The notes beneath the pieces were generated by a model, which was not told where the DNA came from, made no database searches, and saw only the letters and a list, made by a program, of their open reading frames with translations. Of a DNA stretch of 6,922 bases, positions 1-5,248 are shown one piece after another. Source of the stretch: UBA5536 sp964592595 (GTDB lineage: Bacteria > Bacteroidota > Bacteroidia > Bacteroidales > F082); NCBI GenBank assembly GCA_964592595.1, contig CAZQFH010000102.1, positions 1 to 6,922 on the forward strand, written 5' to 3'. How positions within the stretch are numbered: position 1 is the first letter of the stretch; every line of letters starts with the position of its first letter. The position numbers were made by a program, and so were the translations under genes.

Positions 1-42
1 CCAAATGAAGAACTTAAAAATGTTTGTGAAGTAAATTATTAG
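1..42 (+). CDS. Possible 3' end of a gene entering from the left (13 codons plus stop)
   Basis: Frame 1 of the plus strand is open from the first base to a TAG at 40-42 and reads PNEELKNVCEVNY. This is too short to identify. It is listed because it ends only 3 nt from the stop of the truncated ATPase gene on the other strand. That is what would be seen if another gene had been joined to the broken ATPase gene by a rearrangement. It could equally be chance, since a 42-nt open frame is not unusual. Only sequence to the left can decide. Confidence 0.2.
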   Translation, partial: PNEELKNVCEVNY

Positions 43-45
43 ACT

Positions 46-321
46 TTATATAAAATAATAGGTTTTATCATCAAAATGAATCAACTCGGTGAGGCGACTT
101 ATGAGCGAGGTTTTGCCAACGCCAGTGAGACCCCATAGATTAACAACGACAGGGCTTTCCTGCAATTCAGGGAAGAAATGCCAGGGGCTCAGGCAGCCTA
201 TTATTTCGTCGATGACTTTGTTGAGGCCAACAAATTCCTTTTTGAGGGTTTTGGCAGCTTGTTGGAGGATCCGATGTTTTTTGAGCAGTTGCGTGCGTGT
301 TGCGGTGTTTTTTGTGGGCAT
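46..321 (-). pseudogene. Truncated AAA/P-loop ATPase, N-terminal 91 residues only
   Basis: The product starts MPTKNTATRT and has a lysine-rich helical N-terminus (about residues 8-30), a VGLNKVIDEI segment (31-40) and a clear Walker A motif GLTGVGKTS at 64-72 with K70 and T71. It ends with FDDKTYYF followed by Ile and a stop. A Walker B, sensor motifs and the rest of an ATPase domain are all missing, so the protein cannot be a working ATPase as drawn. The minus strand beyond the stop (nt 1-45) has stops in all three frames and is AT-rich, so a single frameshift does not restore the gene. Interruption by a rearrangement, or a misjoined contig end, fits best. The start at 321 is supported by a -7 box TAATTTTG 17 nt upstream. 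The family assignment rests on the Walker A motif and layout only. The full-length role is unknown, and a short functional protein is possible but less likely. Confidence 0.55.
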
Positions 322-338
322 GATTTTTTCTTTTTAGG

Positions 339-373
339 CAAAATTAGGCATGGGGTACGACAAAGGATGACGG
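339..373 (-). promoter_or_regulatory. Promoter of the truncated ATPase gene, with a block arrangement shared with the DUF2779 promoter
   Basis: On the minus strand, TAATTTTG (339-346) matches the Bacteroidota -7 consensus TAnnTTTG. A TTTG at 361-364 could be the -33 element, with a 14-nt spacer that is shorter than usual. The ATG follows 17 nt after the -7 box. Read on the plus strand, the blocks CAAAnnTAGGCA, TGGGGT and GACAAA-x-G-x-TGACGG recur in the same order upstream of the DUF2779 gene (6729-6763). Only 2-nt shifts between blocks differ, and they cancel out so that the total length is the same (35 nt). Confidence 0.5.
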
Positions 374-389
374 GATTGAAGAAGTGGGA

Positions 390-475
390 GGTCGAAGGTC
401 GAAGGTCAGAAGGTCGAAGGTCGGAAAGTCGAAGGTCAGAAAGTCGAAGGTCTGAAGGTCGAAGGTCTGAAGGTC
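390..475 (+). repeat. GGTC short tandem repeat tract 1 (alternating 7- and 8-nt units)
   Basis: From 391 the sequence is a run of units GTCGAAG (7 nt) and GTCNGAAR (8 nt, N = A, G or T). After the first two units they alternate strictly: 7 at 398, 8 at 405, 7 at 413, 8 at 420, 7 at 428, 8 at 435, 7 at 443, 8 at 450, 7 at 458, 8 at 465. The 15-nt double unit keeps one reading frame open and reads as RRSES/RRSEG. That is a by-product of the period, not evidence of a gene. The tract starts about 17 nt beyond the shared promoter block of the ATPase fragment. It is an interspersed family, with further tracts at 633-660, 4021-4098, 4237-4302 and 6807-6922, all with GAAGGTC on the plus strand. Confidence 0.9.
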
Positions 476-484
476 AATGGAAAA

Positions 485-510
485 GGTGATCGAGCGGAGT
501 CGAGAGCACC
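485..510 (+). repeat. REP-like hairpin element, copy 1
   Basis: The order is GGTG (485-488), A, TCGA (490-493), GCGGAG, TCGA (500-503), GAG, CACC (507-510). GGTG pairs with CACC and the two TCGA blocks pair with each other, giving a bulged stem around a 6-nt loop. The same architecture, GGTS-A-TCGA-GCG..AG-TCGA-...-SACC, appears on the minus strand at 601-630 and 6821-6850. This makes it a small palindromic repeat family scattered among the GGTC repeats. No coding role is seen. Confidence 0.6.
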
Positions 511-565
511 GCTGTGAAAGACGAAAAATTAACGAAAGTCGAAGGTTTAAGGACTGGGATGACCA

Positions 566-598
566 CGCGAAAGGATTCGCGCGGCAGCGCGGGGTTTG
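566..598 (+). repeat. GC-rich double-hairpin repeat unit, copy 1
   Basis: CGCGAA (566-571), loop AGGA, TTCGCG (576-581) is a perfect 6-bp stem. Overlapping it, CGCGC (578-582), loop GGCA, GCGCG (587-591) is a perfect 5-bp stem. The two share nt 578-581, so they cannot form together. The 30 nt at 569-598 recur identically at 4208-4237, directly after the assembly gap. The unit is followed by GGGGTTTG and then by GGTC repeats or the next hairpin. It is not followed by a long U tract, so a terminator role is not well supported. Confidence 0.65.
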
Positions 599-600
599 GA

Positions 601-630
601 GGTCGACATCTCGACTATCGCTCGATGACC
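601..630 (-). repeat. REP-like hairpin element, copy 2 (inverted)
   Basis: The plus strand begins GGTCGACATC and ends CGATGACC. Read on the minus strand it is GGTC, A, TCGA, GCGATAG, TCGA, GATGTC, GACC, the same arrangement as copy 1. The 30 bases are identical to 6821-6850. It is flanked on the right by GGTC repeats, and its outer GGTC/GACC ends match the core of the repeat unit. Confidence 0.7.
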
Positions 631-632
631 TA

Positions 633-660
633 AGGTCAGAAAGTCGAAGGTCAGAAAGTC
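633..660 (+). repeat. GGTC short tandem repeat tract 2
   Basis: A short tract of GTCAGAAA, GTCGAAG, GTCAGAAA, GTC units immediately right of hairpin copy 2, with the same strand orientation and the same 8/7 alternation as tract 1. A small related patch (GTCGAAGG with neighbours) also lies at 533-546 between hairpin copy 1 and the GC-rich unit. Confidence 0.85.
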
Positions 661-688
661 AGGACAAGTTGTCTCAGATCAGGAAATT

Positions 689-705
689 ATAATATTTTAT
701 ATTAT
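689..705. repeat. AT-rich perfect inverted repeat
   Basis: ATAATAT (689-695), TTT, ATATTAT (699-705): a perfect 7-bp inverted repeat with a 3-nt loop at the start of the AT-rich spacer (about 685-790) before the lipoprotein promoter. The base composition makes such palindromes fairly likely by chance. No function is claimed. Confidence 0.4.
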
Positions 706-763
706 GCTATATCTTTGATTATAAGCTATTTATAATTCTGGCATTTTTATTGAATTAATTTTT

Positions 764-799
764 TTTGTTAAACATTTAACATAAAAAAAATTAACTTTG
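764..799 (+). promoter_or_regulatory. Promoter of the lipoprotein / LRR-LruC unit, with a palindrome
   Basis: TAACTTTG at 792-799 is a perfect match to the Bacteroidota -7 box TAnnTTTG, 21 nt before the lipoprotein ATG, so the leader would be about 18 nt. TTTG at 764-767 is a possible -33 element, though the 24-nt spacer is longer than usual. Between the two lies a palindrome, TGTTAAA-CA-TTTAACA (766-781), in the position where an operator would sit. There is no clear Shine-Dalgarno before the ATG, as is common in this phylum. No promoter is seen in the 23 nt before the next gene, so this one probably drives both. Confidence 0.6.
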
Positions 800-820
800 T
801 AGAGAACCAATTTTACTCTC

Positions 821-1171
821 ATGAAAACATACCGCTTTTTATTTGTGGCACTTTTGCTCATCGTGTTTGTGAGCAGTTGCCGCAAGGACAGAAATGAACC
901 AGGCAAACCAGGATTCACAGAAGTGACTTATGACCCAGCTTTTGACTGGAACACCTCCAAGGTTGTTACCCTGGAAATACAATCAGCCGAAGCAATTTTA
1001 TTGGCAATTAGGTCCAGCGATGGACAAGTAACCTATCACAAAGGATTTCATGCAGGTGGCACAAATGTTTATCGTGCCACGTTGAGTTTGCCTAAAAAAG
1101 TAGCAGCGTTAAAGGTGAATGATATACTTGTAGCACTGCCAGCAAACACGATAAGTGTAAATCTGAATTAA
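821..1171 (+). CDS. Small lipoprotein resembling the N-terminal beta module of LruC-domain proteins
   Basis: This 116-aa protein has a lipoprotein signal: a basic start (MKTYR), a hydrophobic stretch (residues 6-17) and the lipobox VSSC, with C20 as the expected lipidated cysteine. R21, K22 and D23 follow, so the final membrane location is not obvious. The mature part is short and looks all-beta: FDWNTSKVVTLEI (about 42-54), then a middle hairpin region, then LSLPKKVAALKV (about 88-99) and ILVALPANTISVNLN to the end. From family knowledge, a similar pattern (FDF/FDW-S/T-T-x-x-V-T-V, then a 'lP..v..l.v...GLP..v.v.i' pattern) occurs near the N-terminus of full-length LruC-domain proteins. Here it is a separate gene, 23 nt upstream of an LruC protein that lacks it. 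Start choice: the -7 box is 21 nt upstream and the signal peptide begins at this ATG. The link to LruC is pattern recognition by eye and needs a profile search. The lipoprotein call itself is firm. Confidence 0.75.
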   Translation: MKTYRFLFVALLLIVFVSSCRKDRNEPGKPGFTEVTYDPAFDWNTSKVVTLEIQSAEAILLAIRSSDGQVTYHKGFHAGGTNVYRATLSLPKKVAALKVNDILVALPANTISVNLN

Positions 1172-1194
1172 TAACCAACCAAAATTTTAAACCA

Positions 1195-4020
1195 ATGAAA
1201 ACAAAATTATTGATAGCCATGCTATTTAGTCTGGTGTTAAGTACGACTGCACAAGCTCAGTGGACAGCAATACCCGATTCGAATTTTGAGCAGGCCTTGA
1301 TTGATTTAGGAATTGATGATGTGTTGGATGGCCAGGTGCTGACGGCGAGTGTAGAAAATATTACTTATTTAGATGTTATTGATAAAAATATTAGTGATTT
1401 AACTGGTATTGAAGCATTTATTTCACTTCAATTTTTAAGAGCATCAAATAATTTTTTACAGACTATAAATACATCGACAATGCCAGAGCTTGAAACTTTA
1501 ATTGCTATGGTAAATGAAATAACAAGCCTTGATTTGTCGCAAAATACGAGTCTAAAGAAGTTATTATTTAACAATAATAAGTTAACCGAAATTGGAGTTT
1601 CAAATAACCTTCAATTAGAAGAGCTTGTTATAGGAGCCAATAACCTATCAAGTGTAGATGTTTCGAATAACCAACTTTTGAAAGATCTCTTTTTAATGGA
1701 AAACCAGCAAATATCTAGTATCGATGTTTCTTCAAATCCTTTGTTAGAAAAATTGTTTTTACGCAATTGTAATATTAACCAAATTGATTTAAATAGTAAT
1801 ATACAGTTGAAAGAATTGAGTATCGATAATAATCAAATTTCAAATTTAGATTTATCAAACAATATAAATTTGGAAATGCTTTTAATTCAAGGCACACTGA
1901 TTGAAACGATAGACCTGAACAACAACAATATGATTAAAGTGTTTGCGTTTTCAGATACGCCTATCACATCATTTGATTTTTCTATTCTGCCTAATCTTGA
2001 ACAACTTATTTTTACCAGAAGTAGCATTATTCAAATCGATTTATCCTCAAATCAGCATATCTGGGAAGTTTATGGTGTAGATACACCACTTGAATCATTA
2101 AATTTAAAGAACGGAGTGAACCATCTCATTACAAACTTTTATATTACTTCAAACCCCAACCTAACATGCATTCAAGTAGATGACGCAGCCTGGTCAACTG
2201 CCAACTGGACAGCCATTGACCCGCAAATGTATTTTAGTGAGGACTGCAGCGGCGGAGCCTATACAGAGATTCCAGACCCATATTTTGAGCAAGCCTTGAT
2301 TGATTTGGGGATAGATGATGTTTTGGATGGACAAGTGTTGACAGCGAGTGTGGATACTGTTACGGTGCTTGATGTTTCTGATAAGAATATTGAGAACCTC
2401 GTGGGTTTAGAAGCCTTTTTATCATTAAAAGAATTATTTGCCAACAGCAATAATATATCATCAGTTGATATTAGTCAAAATACAATGTTGATCGGCATTG
2501 GATTCATTGACAATGAATTAACAGCAATAAATACCCATAATAATACAGTATTAAAATTTATCGGTGTTGGATCCAATAATATTGACAATGTAGATTTTTC
2601 TAATAATCCTTTGCTTGAATTGGTTTACCTGAGCAGTAATAATTTGAATAGCCTAGATGTAAGCAATTTGTCCGAACTAAAAGAATTAGGTATTGATGGA
2701 AATTCATTGTCATCAATTGATGTTACGCAAAATAATAAATTAAAATTTCTGTATGCATCAGATAATTTATTTACTGAAATTGATGTTTCAAACAATTCGC
2801 AGCTAGAGCGTTTATCAATTTATAATCAGAATATTCAAGTTATTGATGTGACTAACAATCCAAAACTACAAGGGCTATGGGCTTTCAATTGCCAATTAAC
2901 CAACCTTGACTTATCTTTTAACTCAGAGTTAATCAGTTTGCATTGTCAAAATAATAATCTGGGGTATGTGAACCTAAAAAATGGCAACAATATGAATTTT
3001 ATTGATGCTGACTTTTCTAACAATCCCAACCTCACTTGCATTCAAGTAGATGATGCGGCTTATTCTACCGCCAACTGGACTAATCTTGACCCACAAATGT
3101 ACTTTTCAGAATTTTGCGGGGCAACGGGAGATGACAGCGATGGTGATGGTGTGCCGGATGATTTTGATGATTTTCCGATGGATGAGCTGCGTGCATTCGA
3201 TAATTATTTTCCTGCCACCGGATATGGCAGCCTGGCCTTTGAAGACCTCTGGCCCGGCACAGGAGATTACGACTTTAATGATGTGGTGGTAGATTATCGT
3301 TTTGAAATGGTTACGAATGCCTCAAACAAAGTAGTTGAGGTATTTGGAAGCTTTGTCTTAAAAGCCAGCGGTGCCTCGCTCAGGAATGGGTTTGGTTTTA
3401 ATCTGCCGACAGCAAGCACAAACCTCATTAACAACCTGAACGAAGTGCAAGTAAGCGGCCATCAGGTGACAGCACCCTTTGTCAGCTTGATGGAAAATGG
3501 ATTTGAGGCCGGACAATCCAAGCCTACAATAATTGTTTTTGACGACTTTTATAATGTGATGGAACATCCTGGATCAGGACTGGGGATCAATACCGAGGCA
3601 GACAAACCCTTTGTTGCGTTCGACACGCTGAATTTATTGATTAAACCAAACGAAGCCATTTTTGGACTCTCAGAATTTCAGTTTGAAAACTGGAATCCAT
3701 TTATCATTGTAAACAATGACCGAAGCCGTGAAGTACACCTGGCTGACCATGCGCCAACAGATCTTGTTGATATGAGTATTTTTGGGAGTTATGAAGATAG
3801 CACAGATCCATCGATCGGACGTTATTATAAAACCTCCAACAACCTACCCTGGGCAATACATATCATACAAGAATTTGTGTGGCCACAAGAAAAGATCAGT
3901 ATCGTAGAAGCCTACAATCATTTCTTTGAATGGGCCAACAGCTCCGGTACTGAATATGATGACTGGTATGAAAATCATAATGGTTATCGGGATGATGACA
4001 AGCTTTATTTGCATGAGTAA
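1195..4020 (+). CDS. Secreted protein with two leucine-rich-repeat modules and a C-terminal LruC (DUF4842-type) domain
   Basis: This 941-aa protein has a Sec signal peptide (MKTKLLIAMLF..., cleavage likely after AQA, residue 21). Module A (26-351) has an N-cap starting IPDSNFEQALIDLGIDD, about ten 21-residue leucine-rich repeats (pattern LxxLxxxxNxLxxIDVSxN) and a cap NPNLTCIQVDDAAW...SEDC with C325 and C351. Module B (359-641) repeats this plan with about nine repeats and a cap ending at C641 (C615 is the partner position). Next comes an acidic stretch DSDGDGVPDDFDD (647-659), like thrombospondin type 3 Ca-binding repeats. The LruC domain runs from about 676 to the end, with the signature LAFEDLWPGTGDYDFNDVV (680-698) and the typical closing elements LPWAIHI and AYNHFFEWANSSG. 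There is no type IX C-terminal sorting domain after it. LRR domains usually bind protein or glycan ligands. The role of LruC domains is not known to me beyond surface or secreted location. The LRR cores are far more AT-rich than the caps and the LruC part. It follows the lipoprotein gene by 23 nt and is probably cotranscribed. Confidence 0.9.
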   Translation: MKTKLLIAMLFSLVLSTTAQAQWTAIPDSNFEQALIDLGIDDVLDGQVLTASVENITYLDVIDKNISDLTGIEAFISLQFLRASNNFLQTINTSTMPELETLIAMVNEITSLDLSQNTSLKKLLFNNNKLTEIGVSNNLQLEELVIGANNLSSVDVSNNQLLKDLFLMENQQISSIDVSSNPLLEKLFLRNCNINQIDLNSNIQLKELSIDNNQISNLDLSNNINLEMLLIQGTLIETIDLNNNNMIKVFAFSDTPITSFDFSILPNLEQLIFTRSSIIQIDLSSNQHIWEVYGVDTPLESLNLKNGVNHLITNFYITSNPNLTCIQVDDAAWSTANWTAIDPQMYFSEDCSGGAYTEIPDPYFEQALIDLGIDDVLDGQVLTASVDTVTVLDVSDKNIENLVGLEAFLSLKELFANSNNISSVDISQNTMLIGIGFIDNELTAINTHNNTVLKFIGVGSNNIDNVDFSNNPLLELVYLSSNNLNSLDVSNLSELKELGIDGNSLSSIDVTQNNKLKFLYASDNLFTEIDVSNNSQLERLSIYNQNIQVIDVTNNPKLQGLWAFNCQLTNLDLSFNSELISLHCQNNNLGYVNLKNGNNMNFIDADFSNNPNLTCIQVDDAAYSTANWTNLDPQMYFSEFCGATGDDSDGDGVPDDFDDFPMDELRAFDNYFPATGYGSLAFEDLWPGTGDYDFNDVVVDYRFEMVTNASNKVVEVFGSFVLKASGASLRNGFGFNLPTASTNLINNLNEVQVSGHQVTAPFVSLMENGFEAGQSKPTIIVFDDFYNVMEHPGSGLGINTEADKPFVAFDTLNLLIKPNEAIFGLSEFQFENWNPFIIVNNDRSREVHLADHAPTDLVDMSIFGSYEDSTDPSIGRYYKTSNNLPWAIHIIQEFVWPQEKISIVEAYNHFFEWANSSGTEYDDWYENHNGYRDDDKLYLHE
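1270..2247 (+). repeat. Internal duplication, module A of the LRR protein gene
   Basis: Codons 26-351. The first about 90 nt (IPDSNFEQALIDLGIDDVLD...) and the last about 96 nt (2152-2247, from NPNLTC to SEDC) are close copies of the corresponding parts of module B, both as protein and as DNA. The leucine-rich core between them is much less alike. Module A is 326 codons and module B is 283, a difference of 43, which equals one 21- plus one 22-residue repeat. Confidence 0.85.
2269..3117 (+). repeat. Internal duplication, module B of the LRR protein gene
   Basis: Codons 359-641. It starts IPDPYFEQALIDLGIDDVLD, nearly identical to module A, and ends with the cap at 3022-3117 (NPNLTCIQVDDAAYSTANW...). 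The join with module A is a short linker, SGGAYTE. Module B leads straight into the acidic Ca-binding-like linker and the LruC domain. Confidence 0.85.
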
Positions 4021-4107
4021 GGTCTTAAGGTCTGAAAGTCGAAGGTCGGAAAGTCAAAGGTCGGAAAGTCGAAGGTCGGAAAGTCTGAAGGTCAAGGGCA
4101 AAGGTGA
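4021..4107 (+). repeat. GGTC short tandem repeat tract 3, left of the gap
   Basis: Repeat units begin directly after the TAA of the LRR-LruC gene (4018-4020): GGTCTTAA, GGTCTGAAA, then GTCGAAG, GTCGGAAA, GTCAAAG, GTCGGAAA, GTCGAAG, GTCGGAAA, GTCTGAAG, GTC to about 4096. The last bases before the gap, CAAAGGTGA, match the bases leading into hairpin copy 1 (AAAAGGTGA at 481-489) apart from one base. No terminator hairpin with a U tract is seen for the gene upstream. Confidence 0.85.
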
Positions 4108-4207
4108 NNNNNNNNNNNNNNNNNNNNNNNNNNNNNNNNNNNNNNNNNNNNNNNNNNNNNNNNNNNNNNNNNNNNNNNNNNNNNNNNNNNNNNNNNNNNN
4201 NNNNNNN
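4108..4207. other. Assembly gap, 100 N
   Basis: This is a run of exactly 100 N, the usual placeholder for a scaffold gap of unknown length. It sits inside the repeat tract between the two convergent genes. Its left flank matches the sequence ending at 489 and its right flank matches the sequence starting at 569, in the same order and orientation. Nothing inside the gap can be annotated. Confidence 0.95.
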
Positions 4208-4302
4208 GAAAGGATTCGCGCGGCAGCGCGGGGTTTGAAGGTCGAAGGTCTTAAGGTCTGAAAGTCAAAGGTCGGAAAGTCGAAGGTCAGAAAGTCGAAG
4301 GC
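4208..4302 (+). repeat. GC-rich hairpin unit copy 2 plus GGTC repeats, right of the gap
   Basis: Nt 4208-4237 are identical over 30 nt to 569-598 and contain the stem CGCGC-GGCA-GCGCG (4217-4230). The left arm of the other hairpin (CGCGAA) is cut by the gap, with only GAA left. GGTC repeat units follow from about 4237 to 4302 (GTCGAAG, GTCTTAAG, GTCTGAAA, GTCAAAG, GTCGGAAA, GTCGAAG, GTCAGAAA, GTCGAAGG). They end one base before the stop codon of the WYL gene (4304-4306, minus strand). Confidence 0.85.
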
Positions 4303-4303
4303 T

Positions 4304-5206
4304 TTATTTGTATTTCTTGAGGGTGTTTTGGAGGGATTGTTTGATTTCGTTGGCGAACCATTGGGGTTGGATGACGGTGACGTTTTCGCCGTGCATGAGG
4401 ACTTTTTGTTTGAATTCGAAGTTGGGGACGATATTGAGTTTGATGCGGAGCTCTTGTTCGTTGTCGGTGAGGATTTGCTGGGTGTGATGCCAGGGAAGCG
4501 TTTTGATGTAGTTGCCCTGAAAAGCAGTAAATGACAGGATGACTTCTTCGTAGCCATCAGGGGCATAGGTGAGGCCGATAGTGTTCCGGAAAAGCGATTT
4601 GGGCGTCAGAGCAGGATTGCGTTTGAAGGTATCTTCTTTGACAGCTAAGGAAAAGATCCTGTCGATACCAAAAGTGCGGAAGTCGTTGTAGTTATTTATC
4701 ATGCCGATGATGTACCAACGCGACTGGTATTCCTTGAGCAGGTATGGCTGCATTTGGTAAGTATTTTCTTTGTCGGCATCGAATCGTTTGTAGCTAAAAT
4801 TTATGATGCGGTTATTTTTAAGGGCATGAAGCAGCTGCTTAAGAAATTTAAGTCCTTTGAGCTCGCCAGCAGATTCGAAGTCGATGTAATTAAGGGCTTC
4901 TTTGCCATCCATCAGGGTTTCGGAGAGGAGGTCGGCGGTGTTGGCGATTTCGAGGAATCGGATAAAGCCTTCCACACCATATGTTTCCTCTTCGTCGATA
5001 AAATAACCGCGATTGGCTTTGTCGTATTTTATTTCCAACCCAAAGTCGAAGCGAATCTGTTCGATGTCGCGCTGAATGGTACGATCAGATATTTCAAATC
5101 CATGATCGAAAAGAAAGTCTTTAATCACACTGAATGAAGGGTATTGTTTGTTGGCAATTTTTTCGATGATTAGGCTGTATCGTCTGATGGCTCCGTGTTT
5201 TGACAT
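4304..5206 (-). CDS. WYL-domain transcriptional regulator
   Basis: This 300-aa protein is about the usual length for the family. The N-terminal winged helix-turn-helix spans about residues 5-75, with the probable recognition helix ISDRTIQRDIEQIR (39-52) and a wing ending GYFID. A linker helix region follows, then the WYL domain at about 118-195, with NFSYKR (136-141), YLLKEYQSRWYIIG (155-168; RWYIIG at 163-168 is the WYL motif in variant form) and FGIDRI (179-184). A C-terminal WCX-like part runs from about 220 to 298. WYL regulators bind DNA through the winged helix and are thought to sense a nucleic-acid or nucleotide ligand. Many control DNA-damage, CRISPR or phage-defence genes. The start is supported by AGGA close upstream (AAAGGAAATC then ATG). 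The gene begins 42 nt after the DUF2779 gene on the same strand, with no promoter evident between them, so it is probably the second gene of one operon. Confidence 0.88.
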   Translation of the reverse strand: MSKHGAIRRYSLIIEKIANKQYPSFSVIKDFLFDHGFEISDRTIQRDIEQIRFDFGLEIKYDKANRGYFIDEEETYGVEGFIRFLEIANTADLLSETLMDGKEALNYIDFESAGELKGLKFLKQLLHALKNNRIINFSYKRFDADKENTYQMQPYLLKEYQSRWYIIGMINNYNDFRTFGIDRIFSLAVKEDTFKRNPALTPKSLFRNTIGLTYAPDGYEEVILSFTAFQGNYIKTLPWHHTQQILTDNEQELRIKLNIVPNFEFKQKVLMHGENVTVIQPQWFANEIKQSLQNTLKKYK

Positions 5207-5248
5207 GATTTCCTTTTTTTTTGTGTTATTCAGCTTAATTATTCCGAT

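Noticed and set aside
89..337. 82-aa plus-strand frame opposite the ATPase fragment
   Set aside because: It is the antisense shadow of a frame with a recognisable Walker A motif.
566..598. Rho-independent terminator or tRNA fragment
   Set aside because: The stems are GC-rich, but only three T follow and no cloverleaf or anticodon arm can be drawn. It is better described as a repeated double-hairpin unit.
390..660. CRISPR array
   Set aside because: The repeats are 7-8 nt and contiguous, with no unique spacers of 25-40 nt and no cas genes nearby. The Cas4-like motifs belong to a DUF2779 protein and are not evidence of a CRISPR locus.
178..692. Plus-strand open frames rich in RRSEG/RRSES
   Set aside because: They are translated short repeats and hairpins. 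The 15-nt period keeps the frame open; there is no promoter, no start signal and no conserved domain.
730..918. 62-aa minus-strand frame over the lipoprotein start
   Set aside because: It overlaps the promoter and the signal-peptide coding region of a well supported gene and shows no domain.
3900..4020. Type IX secretion C-terminal sorting domain on the LRR protein
   Set aside because: The C-terminus is the end of the LruC domain (LPWAIHI..., EWANSSG...). No sorting-domain pattern follows before the stop.
3926..4566. Frames on both strands crossing the assembly gap
   Set aside because: They are open only because N codons give no stops. Otherwise they consist of repeat tract and shadows of the LRR-LruC and WYL genes.
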